Both the position numbers and the translations under genes were made by a program. A stretch of 64,000 nucleotides of DNA from Strigamia acuminata (Eukaryota > Arthropoda > Chilopoda > Geophilomorpha > Linotaeniidae), in the NCBI GenBank assembly GCA_949358305.1, contig OX442324.1, positions 8,591,601 through 8,655,600 of the forward strand, in the 5' to 3' direction. The notes under the pieces were generated by a model, which saw only the letters and a program-made list of their open reading frames with translations, made no database searches and was not told where the DNA came from. Every line of letters begins with the position of its first letter. The stretch's first letter is position 1. Shown here piece by piece: positions 43,675-53,913 of the stretch.

Positions 43675-45641
43675 TTGCGGCCTCGTTCCACCGGCTTCCC
43701 GAACTTCAGGCCTTCGGAGTTTTCCGGTCTCTTATATTCCTTGAAGCAGACCGGACACAATGGATGCCAATTTGCGCTTTCGACCAAGAACCACCAATCC
43801 TTTTGGGTTTTCCTCCAAGCAGTGCCTCTTTCGGGGCATTTAACGGTGACAAGAGGTTTTGGCACCGGCGGAAACGTGACAATTGATGTGGAGCACACAT
43901 GGTCCTTTGGGACGTCTGCAGGAGGTGTCAGAGCGGCTAAATTTACCTTAATTGTCGCCTTCTGTGCTGCTCCTGCGACAGTACTTTTTTTAGTGTCCGC
44001 TTCAGCATCCGTGTCGCTGCTGCTGCTACTCGAGTCGGGTTCCTGCACAGGTGGAGATTGTTCTGGTCTCGCCTGAACTGCAGCTAACTCGATTAAAAAT
44101 TGTTTTCGATACCTCGCAAAACGTTTGACGTCGTGGGACACGAGAGATTTGATGTCATCGTCTCCTTTGGACTTCTCCACGGCCTTGTGCACCGTTGGAC
44201 GTTGCGCATCACGTAGAGAGGGCATTCGTTGATCAGCCATACCCAGATCTTTGTATTCGTCTGCTCGAATGGTGTCCAGCTGTAGACGATTGTCGATGTC
44301 GTTTCCTCTTTGGATCGCCTCGTCCAGCGAGTTTACGTTCCATGCGCGCAAGAGATAAACTACCTCCGACTGCATCATGTTTTCAGCTTTTTCCCATTGG
44401 AGCTCTGGGTCGGTATAACCTGCAACTTCAAGATAATATACAATCTCACTTAAAAATGACATCGTAGACTCTCCGTTGCGCTGCTTTCGATTGGCTAGTT
44501 TCACGTTGGCCGCTGCCGTATTCATGGCTAAAGCTCGTCGAAATAAAATCTCAAAGTCCTTCCATGTTGTTGGTTTTGGTTTCAGTGCCAACCACCATCC
44601 TTGCGCCCTTCCACGTGTCGCTTGAATGACAAATACCTTCAAATATTCGTGCACCGGGGCCTGCATAGAATACATGTGCGCGTACAGCTGCGCAAGATAA
44701 AAATTAATATAATCAAGATCAGCTTTGTCTGGATCAAAACAAGTTGGTTTTCCGGGTTTGAAACAGCTTTTATCTTTACTTGACTTTTGTGCCCTTACTG
44801 ACGGCAACGACAGCTTCGCCTTGGTGTTTGACCTGTCCCTCGAGAATCCCATTTTAGAATACAACATCGAGTTTATCAAATCTCGATTTGCCCAAGTGGA
44901 GTAATCCAATTGAACAGATTCTCTCGATGGAACCTGGGTGTAGGCCGCCGCCATTGCTGGCATTGGTGGCGCAGTCAGCGTATAAACAGCTGGCACAACT
45001 GCTGCGGACATCCTTGTCTGCTGGCCTCGGTGCTCCATTCCATGATGTTGGTGCAGACGTGCTGTGGGAAGTTCTGTTTCATATGGAGTCGAGTTGCCTG
45101 TAACTCTTATGGATCCATGCGAGGATCCACCGTCCACGGACTGTACAGTCCCTGTTTGTAGAGAGCAAGGGCCTTGTTGGAATATTTTGCGAATCGCATT
45201 CACTAGACCTCGTGTTTGAGCATAGTATTGGTTACGCAAGTCGGACATCTGCAAACCTTCCGATTGTAATGCTACGGGGCCCACTAATGCTCTAGACGAC
45301 TCCGGACAGAAAAAAGATGGCGTCGCCAAAAAATTAGAAGGTGTCGACGTGGCAAAATTTACTTGAGGTTGCGCTCGCGAATTTGTGACAGCCGTTGTCG
45401 TGACATGAGTAGATGAAGCCGGCATTTGTTCCGCAATACTCACGAGCGATTCCTGCTGTTCGATACGACTTCTTCGTAATAGGTCGTGTTGTTGCCACTC
45501 TTGAAATTCCCTTTCTTCCTCTCGACGAGCCCTAATCCTCCGTTCGGACTGTTGCCATTCTTGCTCCATTTTGAGCTCACTGAAATCAAATGTATCGCGC
45601 GTAACGGGACGAGTCCCGTCACCTCCCAACTGTCTCGACAT
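43671..45641 (-). CDS. Gypsy-X Gag
   Basis: 656 aa from the ATG at 45641. The N-terminus is a charged, coiled-coil-like stretch rich in Glu/Arg/Gln (residues about 20-70). A capsid-like core follows with DYINFYLAQLYAHMYSMQAP and WWLALKPKPTTWKDFEILF (about 300-430), then an acidic serine tract and a C-terminal Cys/His cluster (CPERG...HPLCPVC) that may replace a standard zinc knuckle. Its TGA overlaps the ATG of the protease frame as ATGA (43671-43674), suggesting termination-reinitiation. Confidence 0.8.
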   Translation of the reverse strand: MSRQLGGDGTRPVTRDTFDFSELKMEQEWQQSERRIRARREEEREFQEWQQHDLLRRSRIEQQESLVSIAEQMPASSTHVTTTAVTNSRAQPQVNFATSTPSNFLATPSFFCPESSRALVGPVALQSEGLQMSDLRNQYYAQTRGLVNAIRKIFQQGPCSLQTGTVQSVDGGSSHGSIRVTGNSTPYETELPTARLHQHHGMEHRGQQTRMSAAVVPAVYTLTAPPMPAMAAAYTQVPSRESVQLDYSTWANRDLINSMLYSKMGFSRDRSNTKAKLSLPSVRAQKSSKDKSCFKPGKPTCFDPDKADLDYINFYLAQLYAHMYSMQAPVHEYLKVFVIQATRGRAQGWWLALKPKPTTWKDFEILFRRALAMNTAAANVKLANRKQRNGESTMSFLSEIVYYLEVAGYTDPELQWEKAENMMQSEVVYLLRAWNVNSLDEAIQRGNDIDNRLQLDTIRADEYKDLGMADQRMPSLRDAQRPTVHKAVEKSKGDDDIKSLVSHDVKRFARYRKQFLIELAAVQARPEQSPPVQEPDSSSSSSDTDAEADTKKSTVAGAAQKATIKVNLAALTPPADVPKDHVCSTSIVTFPPVPKPLVTVKCPERGTAWRKTQKDWWFLVESANWHPLCPVCFKEYKRPENSEGLKFGKPVERGRK

Positions 45642-46199
45642 TGTGAAGAAAATGTGAAATGATTAATAAATAACTAAAAAAACTAACCTTTTCTCGCGTT
45701 TATGCCTTATAGGTGAGAGCAAATCCTGTCAGGCTCGTAGATTTACTCGTTTTGTGTCGTCGTCAAATGAGGATATTAGACGGTGAATAAACCTAAGCTC
45801 GCTGTAACACACATTATTTATATTCGACGGGCTCAATCTCATGTTGTGGGTCTTTACGTTTAAAAAGAATGAGTATACGCGGTGTAATTCATAAGCGGGT
45901 GGGCGTAGAATGTCACAGGCATGCAAAGTGATAAAAGGTGGGCAAAAAGCGGCGCTATTAAGAGTTATATTAGAAGTGCGCGTGTTAAGACGCAAACTAA
46001 AGGTTGAAAAACTCAGTTCAATCTAAGAGGTCTTAACTCGTTGAAAGAAGTATGAGAAGTGTGTTTGGATTATGAAAACAGTGATGAGGTAAACATGAGT
46101 CACATGGTTAGATCAATCAAAGTGGGTGAGGGCGTGAAAGGTATAAAATAAGGTTAATTGTTGGAAATAATAAGATGCGCGCGATGAAGCTGCGCATAT
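45642..46199 (-). other. Gypsy-X leader and LTR remainder
   Basis: This non-coding stretch is cut at 46199 by Gypsy-Z; its continuation is 53219-53340. I could not place the inner LTR edge or primer site: there is no CCA on the plus strand here. Confidence 0.45.
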
Positions 46200-46770
46200 T
46201 GTCACGTGTACGAACCGTGCCAATTAAAGCGCGATTCGTAACACGTAATTCGATTTATTATTGGTAAGTGTTGCTAAATTTCGGCCACAGATGGCGCTGA
46301 CGGTTGGACTCCGTCATCGCCATGTGATGGACTGATCAATTAGATTATGGGGTTTATGGCAGATTTGCTATAAATAAGGAGCCCGCACTAAGACAGGTCT
46401 CTAATCACTTTTGCTTTTCAGGTCTAGAGAGTCTAATGTCGCCTCAATAAAGAGAGCGGCTGCCGACTATAAACTGCAACAATTAAACACGAATTAAGTT
46501 ATCACACAGTTGTTTATAACCCAGTTAATAAAGGTTGTACATTTGATAAATGTAAAAGTGACAATCTATCCAAATAACATTCTAAACTGTTTTGAGAATA
46601 AATGTATCTGAATTTAAAAGGGATCGAACAAACTTCGTTTGTCCGGTCGAATAAAACTGAATTGAAATTAAGCATAAAAACAAATCTCATTCTTTCCTTT
46701 CACACTCACTAAACCCCAAATAAAATAACGTTGCGTGGAAACCTAATTAGGCCCGGAGTCCACGTAACAA
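46200..46770 (+). repeat. Gypsy-Z 5' LTR
   Basis: TGTCACGTGTACG...CCACGTAACAA, with a clear TATAAATA box at 46369-46376 and AATAAA about 80 bp downstream. The compact promoter and poly(A) arrangement fits an active LTR. Confidence 0.92.
46369..46376 (+). promoter_or_regulatory. TATA box in Gypsy-Z 5' LTR
   Basis: TATAAATA, 170 bp into the LTR. The AATAAA at 46446-46451 lies about 70 bp downstream, as expected for a short R region. The same arrangement occurs in the 3' LTR. Confidence 0.65.
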
Positions 46771-46771
46771 A

Positions 46772-46786
46772 TGGTGGAGATGCGGT
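46772..46786 (+). promoter_or_regulatory. Gypsy-Z primer binding site
   Basis: TGGTGGAGATGCGGT, identical to the Gypsy-Y site, directly after the LTR. Confidence 0.8.
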
Positions 46787-47610
46787 TCTTTCCCCGGGAC
46801 CAAAATTAGAATAAAAACCCCGAAATTAGAGTAAAAATCATTAAAAATCGTAAAATTTAGAGTAAAATGAGTGAAATTAGAGTTAAAATCATATAAAATT
46901 GGCAAATTTAGCTTAAAAATAGCTTTGAAAATCATATAAAATTTAGAGAAATCCCAACCTAATTTGAATATGAGTGATTCATTTGTGAAATTGATAGGAA
47001 AGTGAGAGTGAGTCATTGCTAGTGAATAAATAGGTCAATTGGATTGAAAAATTGGCAAAGTTTAAAAAATAAAATAGAATAGAATAGAAGTTTGAGTGTT
47101 TAAATTGGATAGATTTGCATTTGATTGATATTTACTGTGATATTTGACTTTGAATTGAATTAATATAATGTTATTGATTGAATTTTGATAAAATTTAATG
47201 AAATTGTATAGTAATGAAGAATTTAATTGTGATGTTAAGATAACATTGAATAATAATAGAGAATATATTGTTTATATTTATTAATGAATTTGCTTTTTTT
47301 TTTCCAGAGCATTTTTGTAAAGTGTTATTAATAAGAAATTTTTCCTTGAATAAGTGTTGATAAAATTTAGTAATTATGACCGTGAAAATGAATTGTTTTT
47401 TTGATATTTTTGTAATTATGACCGTGAAAATGTTTTTTTTTCTTGAATTCTTTTGTCTGTAAAAATTGAAGTGTTTAATTACTGATTTATTTTTCAGAAA
47501 GTGATAAGTGTTCTGTGTGCTAAAGAGTTATAGTGTTAATTATAATTCTGAAAGTAAATTAAAAGTGCTTCAAATCAAAGGATTGTGTCTTCGAACTTAA
47601 TTATTTAATC
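46787..47610 (+). other. Gypsy-Z leader
   Basis: An 820-bp AT-rich, non-coding leader with many TTTAGAGTAAAAT-like short repeats (46800-46960). Confidence 0.6.
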
Positions 47611-49098
47611 ATTGCGGAATCCAAACACTATAAACTGCCAGAGTTTGTAGCAGATTATCTGTTTTCAAAAAAGGAACCAGGAGAACCTAATACACCCAAG
47701 GAGCCACTGGATGATAAAGTAACTGGTCGGAAGTATAGATCAAAATCCAAAGGAGAACAAAAAATTCAAAAAAAGGAAGATCTTGAAACTCCCGAGCAGC
47801 GTAATAAAAGACTAATAGATCCAGGAGTGTATAATTGGTTATTGCCTGAAGAACAGTTAGAATTGGGTGATCTTTTGGAAAGTGTGCAGATAAATTTGGA
47901 CAACGCATTTGAGGACGCAGCCCAAGAGATTGAGGACTCGAAAAAGCTTATTCAACTGGAAGTGACAATTAAAAGTGAACAATCACCAATTAAAATGGCA
48001 AATGCTTCACCAGAACTAGTAGCAATACAGACGGTATTACAAAATTTAGTGGTCAATAGAAGAAATCCAGTTGACTTCGATCCAGCGACAGGAAATATTG
48101 ACACATGGCTGATCGGATATGAAGATACGATCGCCGATGACACAGAAAGGATTAAACATCTGTCAATTGTGCTGAAATCTTCCGCATCATCATGGTATTT
48201 GGATCAACTTCCACTGTATCCGACTAGAACATGGATTCAATGGAAAGATGCGTTGAAAGCGAGATTTAGACGACAAATAACAACAATTTTGTCGAAATTA
48301 CAGGCAATGCAGCACAAAGATGGGACAGCTTTGGAACATATGCAGAAAATATTAAAAGAATGCTCTTTTGCGAGACCAGCGTTCACTGAAGAACAAAAGA
48401 TATTTCATGTGTTTCAAGGACTTAAAAAGGTGACTAGAGATAAATTGGTAGTCAATTTTCCAAAGACATTGGATCAACTTACGTCTCAACTTGGAATATT
48501 GGAAGCTCATGCATTCAGTGAGGACCCTGCAGAAGTTTTGCTAACCCTACTGCAAAAAGCTGTTGATACAACAGGCGAGGTGAAACCAAGCTTGTTAGTT
48601 GAACCGAGCGACGTCAATAAAACCAAAGACGAGTTGTTAGCAGAGGTCAAAGTGCTAAGACAACAGCAGCAGTTTGGGGAAGTTCAATATGCAGAGGTTA
48701 CTCCCGTCTTCTACCAAAACCAATGGTATACACCACATCCGAACCAGGCCCAGTTCTACAATAGAGGCAACTTTAGAGGACGAGCTGGATAACAACGGGG
48801 ATGGTGGAACCAAGGAAGAGGATGGAATAACAACAAAGGTCAAAACAGAGGCAATTGGAATAATCAGTGGAATAATTCAGGTCAAGGATTCCAACAGCAA
48901 TATCCACCACAACAGCAGTGGAATCCACCACAACAGCAAGGGAATCCACCACAAGGACAAAGACAACAGGGGAACCCAAATAACCAAGGCCATCCATTAA
49001 ATCCAAATTACAAAGGTAAAAGATACGATCCAAATTACCAAGGCCGAGGAAATCGAGGAGCCCCACGTGGTGGACCACCTAATGCATCGGGAAACTAG
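47611..49098 (+). pseudogene. Gypsy-Z gag with lost start and internal stop
   Basis: The frame is protein-like from ATTGCGGAATCC at 47611, where an ATG appears to have become ATT. The first ATG in frame is 47995. The capsid-like region (NIDTWLIGYEDTIADD, LQAMQHKDGTALEHMQ) matches Gypsy-Y gag. An in-frame TAA at 48790-48792 precedes a further 100 codons of Gln/Asn/Gly-rich tail. The frame ends at TAG 49096 just after the heptamer GGGAAAC. It is either a decayed gag or a read-through design. Confidence 0.78.
49089..49095 (+). promoter_or_regulatory. GGGAAAC slippery heptamer at gag-pol junction
   Basis: G GGA AAC in gag frame, followed at once by TAG. A -1 slip reads GGG AAA CTA and enters the pol frame, open to 52424. 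The gag codons XXY YYZ fit the known rule for -1 frameshift sites. Confidence 0.7.
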
Positions 49099-52000
49099 AA
49101 TGGCCACAAAGACGAAATAACAAGAAGAAAAGAAGAAAGAAAAAATTAGAAATCATCGAGTTACACGCTATGGACGAACTTTTGCAGATTCCAGTAGTAT
49201 TAAATGGGATGGAAATCACTGGTGTCTTGGATTCTGGAGGTTTTCGTAACATCATTAGTGAAGATTTGGTGAGAACTCTGCAGCTCAAATATCAGCCCTG
49301 TCCAGGTGTTCGATTGAGAGTTGTGGATGGCTCATTGATAACCCCAGAAGGAAAAACCAGGATAACCATTGATGTTGGACAACAACAACACACCATCGAC
49401 GTATTAATCGTTAATGGATTTGGACGCCATTTACTGCTGGGAGATAATTTTTTAAGATCTGCAAAGTGTAAACTCGATTATGACCAACAGAAGATCTTTG
49501 TAGGCCCAAAAGATGAACAACAAGAAGTTTTCCCAATGTCAAAGAATCATACTGATGTAAATTACATAGCCCGAGTTTTAAAGCCAATAACAATTCCAGC
49601 GTTACATGAATGTATTGTACCAATAAAAATTGCAAAGAAAGTAGATGATGAGTTATTTATAGAACCACTCAGTGGAGTAATTGACCGTTTTGGAGTAATT
49701 TGTTGCAAAACATTGACAAAATTCAGAAAAGGCGAAGGAGTTCTGCGTGTTGCGAATCCAACAAAAAAGACAATCTATTTAGGAAAAAACTCAGCAATTG
49801 CAAAAGCTTTTTATGTAATTGAGTCTGGCGTGCTTGATGAAAATAGAGATAATCAATTTGACTTTAGCACGGCCATGGCGAATGACAACATGACGCCATC
49901 ACAACGAGGGCTAATGGTGCAGTTGCTGGAGAAGAATTCTGATAGATTTGCAAAAACTGACAATGATTTAGGCAGAGCTCACACGATAAGGCATCGAATT
50001 GATACTGGAGATTCTCCTCCAATCTATTTACAACCTTATAGACGATCAATTAAGGAAAAAGAAATTGAGGATGCTGAAACAAAGAAGTTACTTGAGCAAG
50101 GAGTCATTAGAGAATCCGAGAGCCCGTGGAGTGCACCAGTATTGCTCATCAAGAAAAGAGACGGCAAATGGAGATTTTGTGTTGATTGGAGACGGTTAAA
50201 CGCAGTAACAAAGAAAATGGTTTATCCCTTACCACGTATTGACGACACCCTAGATCAATTAGCGGGTGCAAAGTATTTTTCGATGATGGATCTTATTCAG
50301 GGATACCACCAAGTCGAAATAGATGAACAAGATCGTGAGAAAACAGCGTTCACTACTTCAAGCGGACACTATGAGTTTAATGTCCTTGGAATGGGATTAT
50401 GTAACAGCCCAGCCGCCTTTCAAAAATTGATGAACAAAGTGCTTGGTAACCTCCTGGGAAAAGTATGTATTGCATATCTTGACGATTTGATAGTGTTTTC
50501 AAAGACTTTTGACCAGCATCTTGTTGATTTGGAGGCAGTTTTCGAAAAACTTAGAACAGCGAATCTCAAAGTTAAGCTGAGCAAATGTACGTTTGCGACA
50601 CACACCATTCGATATCTCGGACATGTGGTTGATGCTGAAGGTATTTCACCGGATCCCAGGAATTTGGATTCAGTCGCGAAGTTTCCGATTCCTGTGAACG
50701 TCAAACAACTACGTGGTTTTCTAGGATTATGCTCGTATTACCGGAAGTTCATCGCTGGTTTTGCGGACATTTCCAAACCTCTGGTGAATTTAACCAAAAA
50801 GGATGAAAAGTTTGACTGGGGACCACCCCACGACAAAGCATTCCACACGCTCCGAAATGCATTAATAACAGTACCGGTGTTAGCGCATCCAAACTTCGCT
50901 CAGCCTTTCATGGTTTCAACTGATGCAAGCGCATATGGTTTAGGAGCAATCCTAAAACAAAAAGTCAACAACCAAGAGCTTGTTATCGCTTATGCAAGTC
51001 GTCTAATGAGCACAGCTGAACAGAACTACACTGCAACTGATAGAGAAATGTTAGCCATCATTTTTGCAATAGAGAAATTTAGACCGTACTTGTATGGACA
51101 GAAATTCCAAATTATCACCGACCATTCTGCCCTCCAATGGCTGAGAGGAGTCCGAAATCCAAATGGACGTCTAGCCAGGTGGGCGCTGCAACTAGCTGAG
51201 TATGATTTTGAAATATTTCATAAAAGCGGCAAGAAACATACAGATGCCGATGCTTTAAGTAGGATCCAGGAAGAATTAAGTGAAGAAGAAATAGAAAAAT
51301 TACCTTCGCTTTTCTTAGAAAACTTGGACCTCCCTGTTGAACAGAGGAAGGATCCCAAATTACTGGACCTCATAACAGCGCTAGAAAACCAAGAGCAACT
51401 TCCAAGAAAAAGAAGACGACCACTAAAACAGTTCGTTCTTCAAAACAAAACATTGTTCAGGAAGAAAAAACTTAACAGTTCCCTGAACATGGAAGATTTA
51501 TTACTAGTAGTTCCAAAACAACTTCAAAAAGATGTATTGTATGAAATGCACGATGGATTACTAGGAGCTCATTTGGGATTGGCAAAAACGTGGAAACGAA
51601 TAAGAACACGATTCTTCTGGACAAGAATCTACAAAGATGTCAGAAATTACGTCTTGTCCTGCCAACACTGCGCGAAAGCGAAAACAATGACAACGCCAGC
51701 TAAAGGATTAATGCAGCCATGGTCAACAGTCTCAAAACCTTTTGAGCGAATTGGAATAGATACACTTGGACCTTTTCCATTGTCACGTCTTGGAAATAAA
51801 CATGTTTTTGTTGTAACTGATTATCTTTCTAGATCTGCAATAGCTAGACCAGCAGCAGTAGCTACAGCATTAGAAGCAGCAAGAACATTGCTTTATGAAG
51901 TTATTCTGAAAGAAGGCAGTCCAAGAGAAATCTTAAGCGACCGTGGAACGGAATACTGGAACAAAATGGTTGAAGAAGTCTCAAATATGTTTAAAAGTTT

Positions 52001-52424
52001 GCATAAAACTACGTCAGGATATCATCCAAGAACAAACGGATTGACTGAGAGATTTAATGCGACATTCGCAAAAATGTTGCAAAGTTACGTCAACGACGAA
52101 CACACTGACTGGGACGAATTTCTTCCATTCCTTCTGTTTTCTTACAACACGGGCGTTCATGAAACAACAGGATATACACCACATTATTTACTTCGTGGAT
52201 ATGATGTGGATTTGACAGTAGATGTAAATTTGGACTTGCCACAGAAAGAATATACATTGAGAACAGCAAAATTCATTCGAGCAGCCAGGAAAATTGCAAA
52301 TGAGAGACTTGAAAAACAATCTGCAAAAAGCAAGAAAAGGTTTGATGAAGATAGAGTCAACAAAGAGTTTGAACCAGGTGAATTGGTTTATCTGAAAACC
52401 ATCAACAGAATTAGATTAAGTTGA
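49089..52424 (+). CDS. Gypsy-Z Pol, C-terminally shortened
   Basis: Open from the frameshift site; the first ATG is at 49170, giving 1084 aa. Domains are the protease (GVLDSGGFRNIIS, LLLGDNF), RT (FCVDWRRLNAVTKKM, CIAYLDDLIVFSKTF), RNase H (STDASAYGLGAILKQ), integrase zinc region and DDE core (IGIDTLGPFP, ILSDRGTEYWN, NGLTERFNATF). It stops at 52424 soon after GELVYLKT. Gypsy-Y pol has about 200 more residues there, including the integrase C-terminal domain, so Z has an apparent deletion and is probably non-autonomous. Confidence 0.92.
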   Translation, partial: GKLEWPQRRNNKKKRRKKKLEIIELHAMDELLQIPVVLNGMEITGVLDSGGFRNIISEDLVRTLQLKYQPCPGVRLRVVDGSLITPEGKTRITIDVGQQQHTIDVLIVNGFGRHLLLGDNFLRSAKCKLDYDQQKIFVGPKDEQQEVFPMSKNHTDVNYIARVLKPITIPALHECIVPIKIAKKVDDELFIEPLSGVIDRFGVICCKTLTKFRKGEGVLRVANPTKKTIYLGKNSAIAKAFYVIESGVLDENRDNQFDFSTAMANDNMTPSQRGLMVQLLEKNSDRFAKTDNDLGRAHTIRHRIDTGDSPPIYLQPYRRSIKEKEIEDAETKKLLEQGVIRESESPWSAPVLLIKKRDGKWRFCVDWRRLNAVTKKMVYPLPRIDDTLDQLAGAKYFSMMDLIQGYHQVEIDEQDREKTAFTTSSGHYEFNVLGMGLCNSPAAFQKLMNKVLGNLLGKVCIAYLDDLIVFSKTFDQHLVDLEAVFEKLRTANLKVKLSKCTFATHTIRYLGHVVDAEGISPDPRNLDSVAKFPIPVNVKQLRGFLGLCSYYRKFIAGFADISKPLVNLTKKDEKFDWGPPHDKAFHTLRNALITVPVLAHPNFAQPFMVSTDASAYGLGAILKQKVNNQELVIAYASRLMSTAEQNYTATDREMLAIIFAIEKFRPYLYGQKFQIITDHSALQWLRGVRNPNGRLARWALQLAEYDFEIFHKSGKKHTDADALSRIQEELSEEEIEKLPSLFLENLDLPVEQRKDPKLLDLITALENQEQLPRKRRRPLKQFVLQNKTLFRKKKLNSSLNMEDLLLVVPKQLQKDVLYEMHDGLLGAHLGLAKTWKRIRTRFFWTRIYKDVRNYVLSCQHCAKAKTMTTPAKGLMQPWSTVSKPFERIGIDTLGPFPLSRLGNKHVFVVTDYLSRSAIARPAAVATALEAARTLLYEVILKEGSPREILSDRGTEYWNKMVEEVSNMFKSLHKTTSGYHPRTNGLTERFNATFAKMLQSYVNDEHTDWDEFLPFLLFSYNTGVHETTGYTPHYLLRGYDVDLTVDVNLDLPQKEYTLRTAKFIRAARKIANERLEKQSAKSKKRFDEDRVNKEFEPGELVYLKTINRIRLS

Positions 52425-52643
52425 ATTATTTTATGATTTGATTGGAATGGTAGCATTGGAATAAAAGGGAGTAAAGTTAACTCCAGAATAAATTAAGTTT
52501 GTGTAATAATTATGAAACAGCTGAGTGATGACTTATGAAAGGTAGAAATAGCCGAACATTCTTTAAGAATGTCCAATTTAAAAGACACCTGTCTGGTATC
52601 GAAATTTGTATTTTGGGGTCCAAAACACAGCAAAAAAGGGAGT

Positions 52644-53214
52644 TGTCACGTGTACGAACCGTGCCAATTAAAGCGCGATTCGTAACACGTAATTCGATTT
52701 ATTATTCGTAAGTGTTGCTAAATTTCGGCCACAGATGGCGCTGACGGTTGGACTCCGTCATCGCCATGTGATGGACTGATCAATTAGATTATGGGGTTTA
52801 TGGCAGATTTGCTATAAATAAGGAGCCCGCACTAAGACAGGTCTCTAATCACTTTTGCTTTTCAGGTCTAGAGAGTCTAATGTCGCCTCAATAAAGAGAG
52901 TGGCTGCCGACTATAAACTGCAACAATTAAACACGAATTAAGTTATCACACAGTTGTTTATAACCCAGTTAATAAAGGTTGTACATTTGATAAATGTAAA
53001 AGTGACAATCTATCCAAATAACATTCTAAACTGTTTTGAGAATAAATGTATCTGAATTTAAAAGGGATCGAACAAACTTCGTTTGTCCGGTCGAATAAAA
53101 CTGAATTGAAATTAAGCATAAAAACAAATCTCATTCTTTCCTTTCACACTCACTAAACCCCAAATAAAATAACGTTGCGTGGAAACCTAATTAGGCCCGG
53201 AGTCCACGTAACAA
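52644..53214 (+). repeat. Gypsy-Z 3' LTR
   Basis: 571 bp, preceded by the purine tract AAAAAAGGGAGT. I see two differences from the 5' LTR (g/c near 46261, c/t near 46459). Confidence 0.92.
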
Positions 53215-53340
53215 ATATTTAGAGATGATTCATCAATGTTAGATGAAAAGAGAGATTGGGAAAAAATAAGAAAACTTAAGATTGGGTTAGTCTAAGTTAG
53301 AAATGAATAAAAAAGAAGGATGGGTAACCTGCCCGTGACA

Positions 53341-53747
53341 ATAAAATGGCACCAGTCAAGACGAAACAGGTTATCATTTGGCTGCTGTGCTTGAACCAGT
53401 TGCATATGAAATGGGTGTTGTTTGTATGTTCACAAAATCCCCCAAATAGGTAAACCACAATCGTTAGCCAAATATCTAATGCTTTCATGTGGGTTAAAAC
53501 AAAAAGCAGTGAGCACATCTTCATCTTGTACACCTAATTTTCGGCGTCCTCATTGCTGATGCATTTGAATTCGCACATTGCCTGTAGCACGTAAACGTTT
53601 TACAATTTTGCGAATAACAACATCTAAAGGCTGATGCCTTTTTGGAAAACAAGCTTTGTATTCACGCGCAGTCCGACGACTATTTTTTCCTCATTCACTA
53701 TACATCACAATCATTTCAAATAACTCACTATTTGAATAGGTTTCCAT
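53341..53747 (-). pseudogene. DDE transposase fragment with DUF4817-like HTH
   Basis: It starts at the ATG at 53747 (METYSNSELFEMIVMY) and reads through in-frame stops into SRRTAREYKACFPKRHQP, GVQDEDVLTAFCFNPHESI and HPFHMQLVQAQQPND. This is the N-terminal helix-turn-helix and linker of a family common in arthropod genomes. Three stops (TGA, TGA, TGA) keep it inactive. Gypsy-X truncates it at 53340 before the catalytic core. Confidence 0.75.
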
Positions 53748-53913
53748 TTTATTTGTACAATTGACATACAACAAATATGCAAATTAAAAGACAGTTTTGC
53801 CCAGCAATTATGTTTAAAGGATATGAAAGTTTAATTTTTTTTTCTTAAACATTTCAGAACGCATTTTAAGATATTGTATAATTGAGCAATTAAATAAATA
53901 CATTTTTATTTAA

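Larger units (their letters stand above)
46200..53214 (+). mobile_element. Gypsy-Z (Ty3/gypsy LTR retrotransposon)
   Basis: The 571-bp LTRs (46200-46770, 52644-53214) differ at about two positions. ATAT flanks both sides (46196-46199, 53215-53218). It has a primer site, gag and pol in the same family as Gypsy-Y, but on the opposite strand. It sits in the Gypsy-X LTR. It is the one clear element in the MON2 intron that lies in the sense direction. Confidence 0.95.
28620..53340 (-). mobile_element. Gypsy-X (LTR element), split by Copia-B and Gypsy-Z
   Basis: The parts in coding order are a putative 5' LTR start (TGTCACGGGCAGG at 53340, inside a dead transposase), leader and LTR remainder (45642-46199 and 53219-53340), gag (43671-45641), protease start (43577-43674), and protease continuation (28620-29575). 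RT, integrase and the 3' LTR are lost at the 28619 break. I call it Gypsy-like from gag and protease order and style; BEL is not excluded. Confidence 0.6.

Noticed and set aside
47687-47908. 73-aa minus-strand ORF in Gypsy-Z gag
   Set aside because: Antisense shadow of the gag N-terminal frame.
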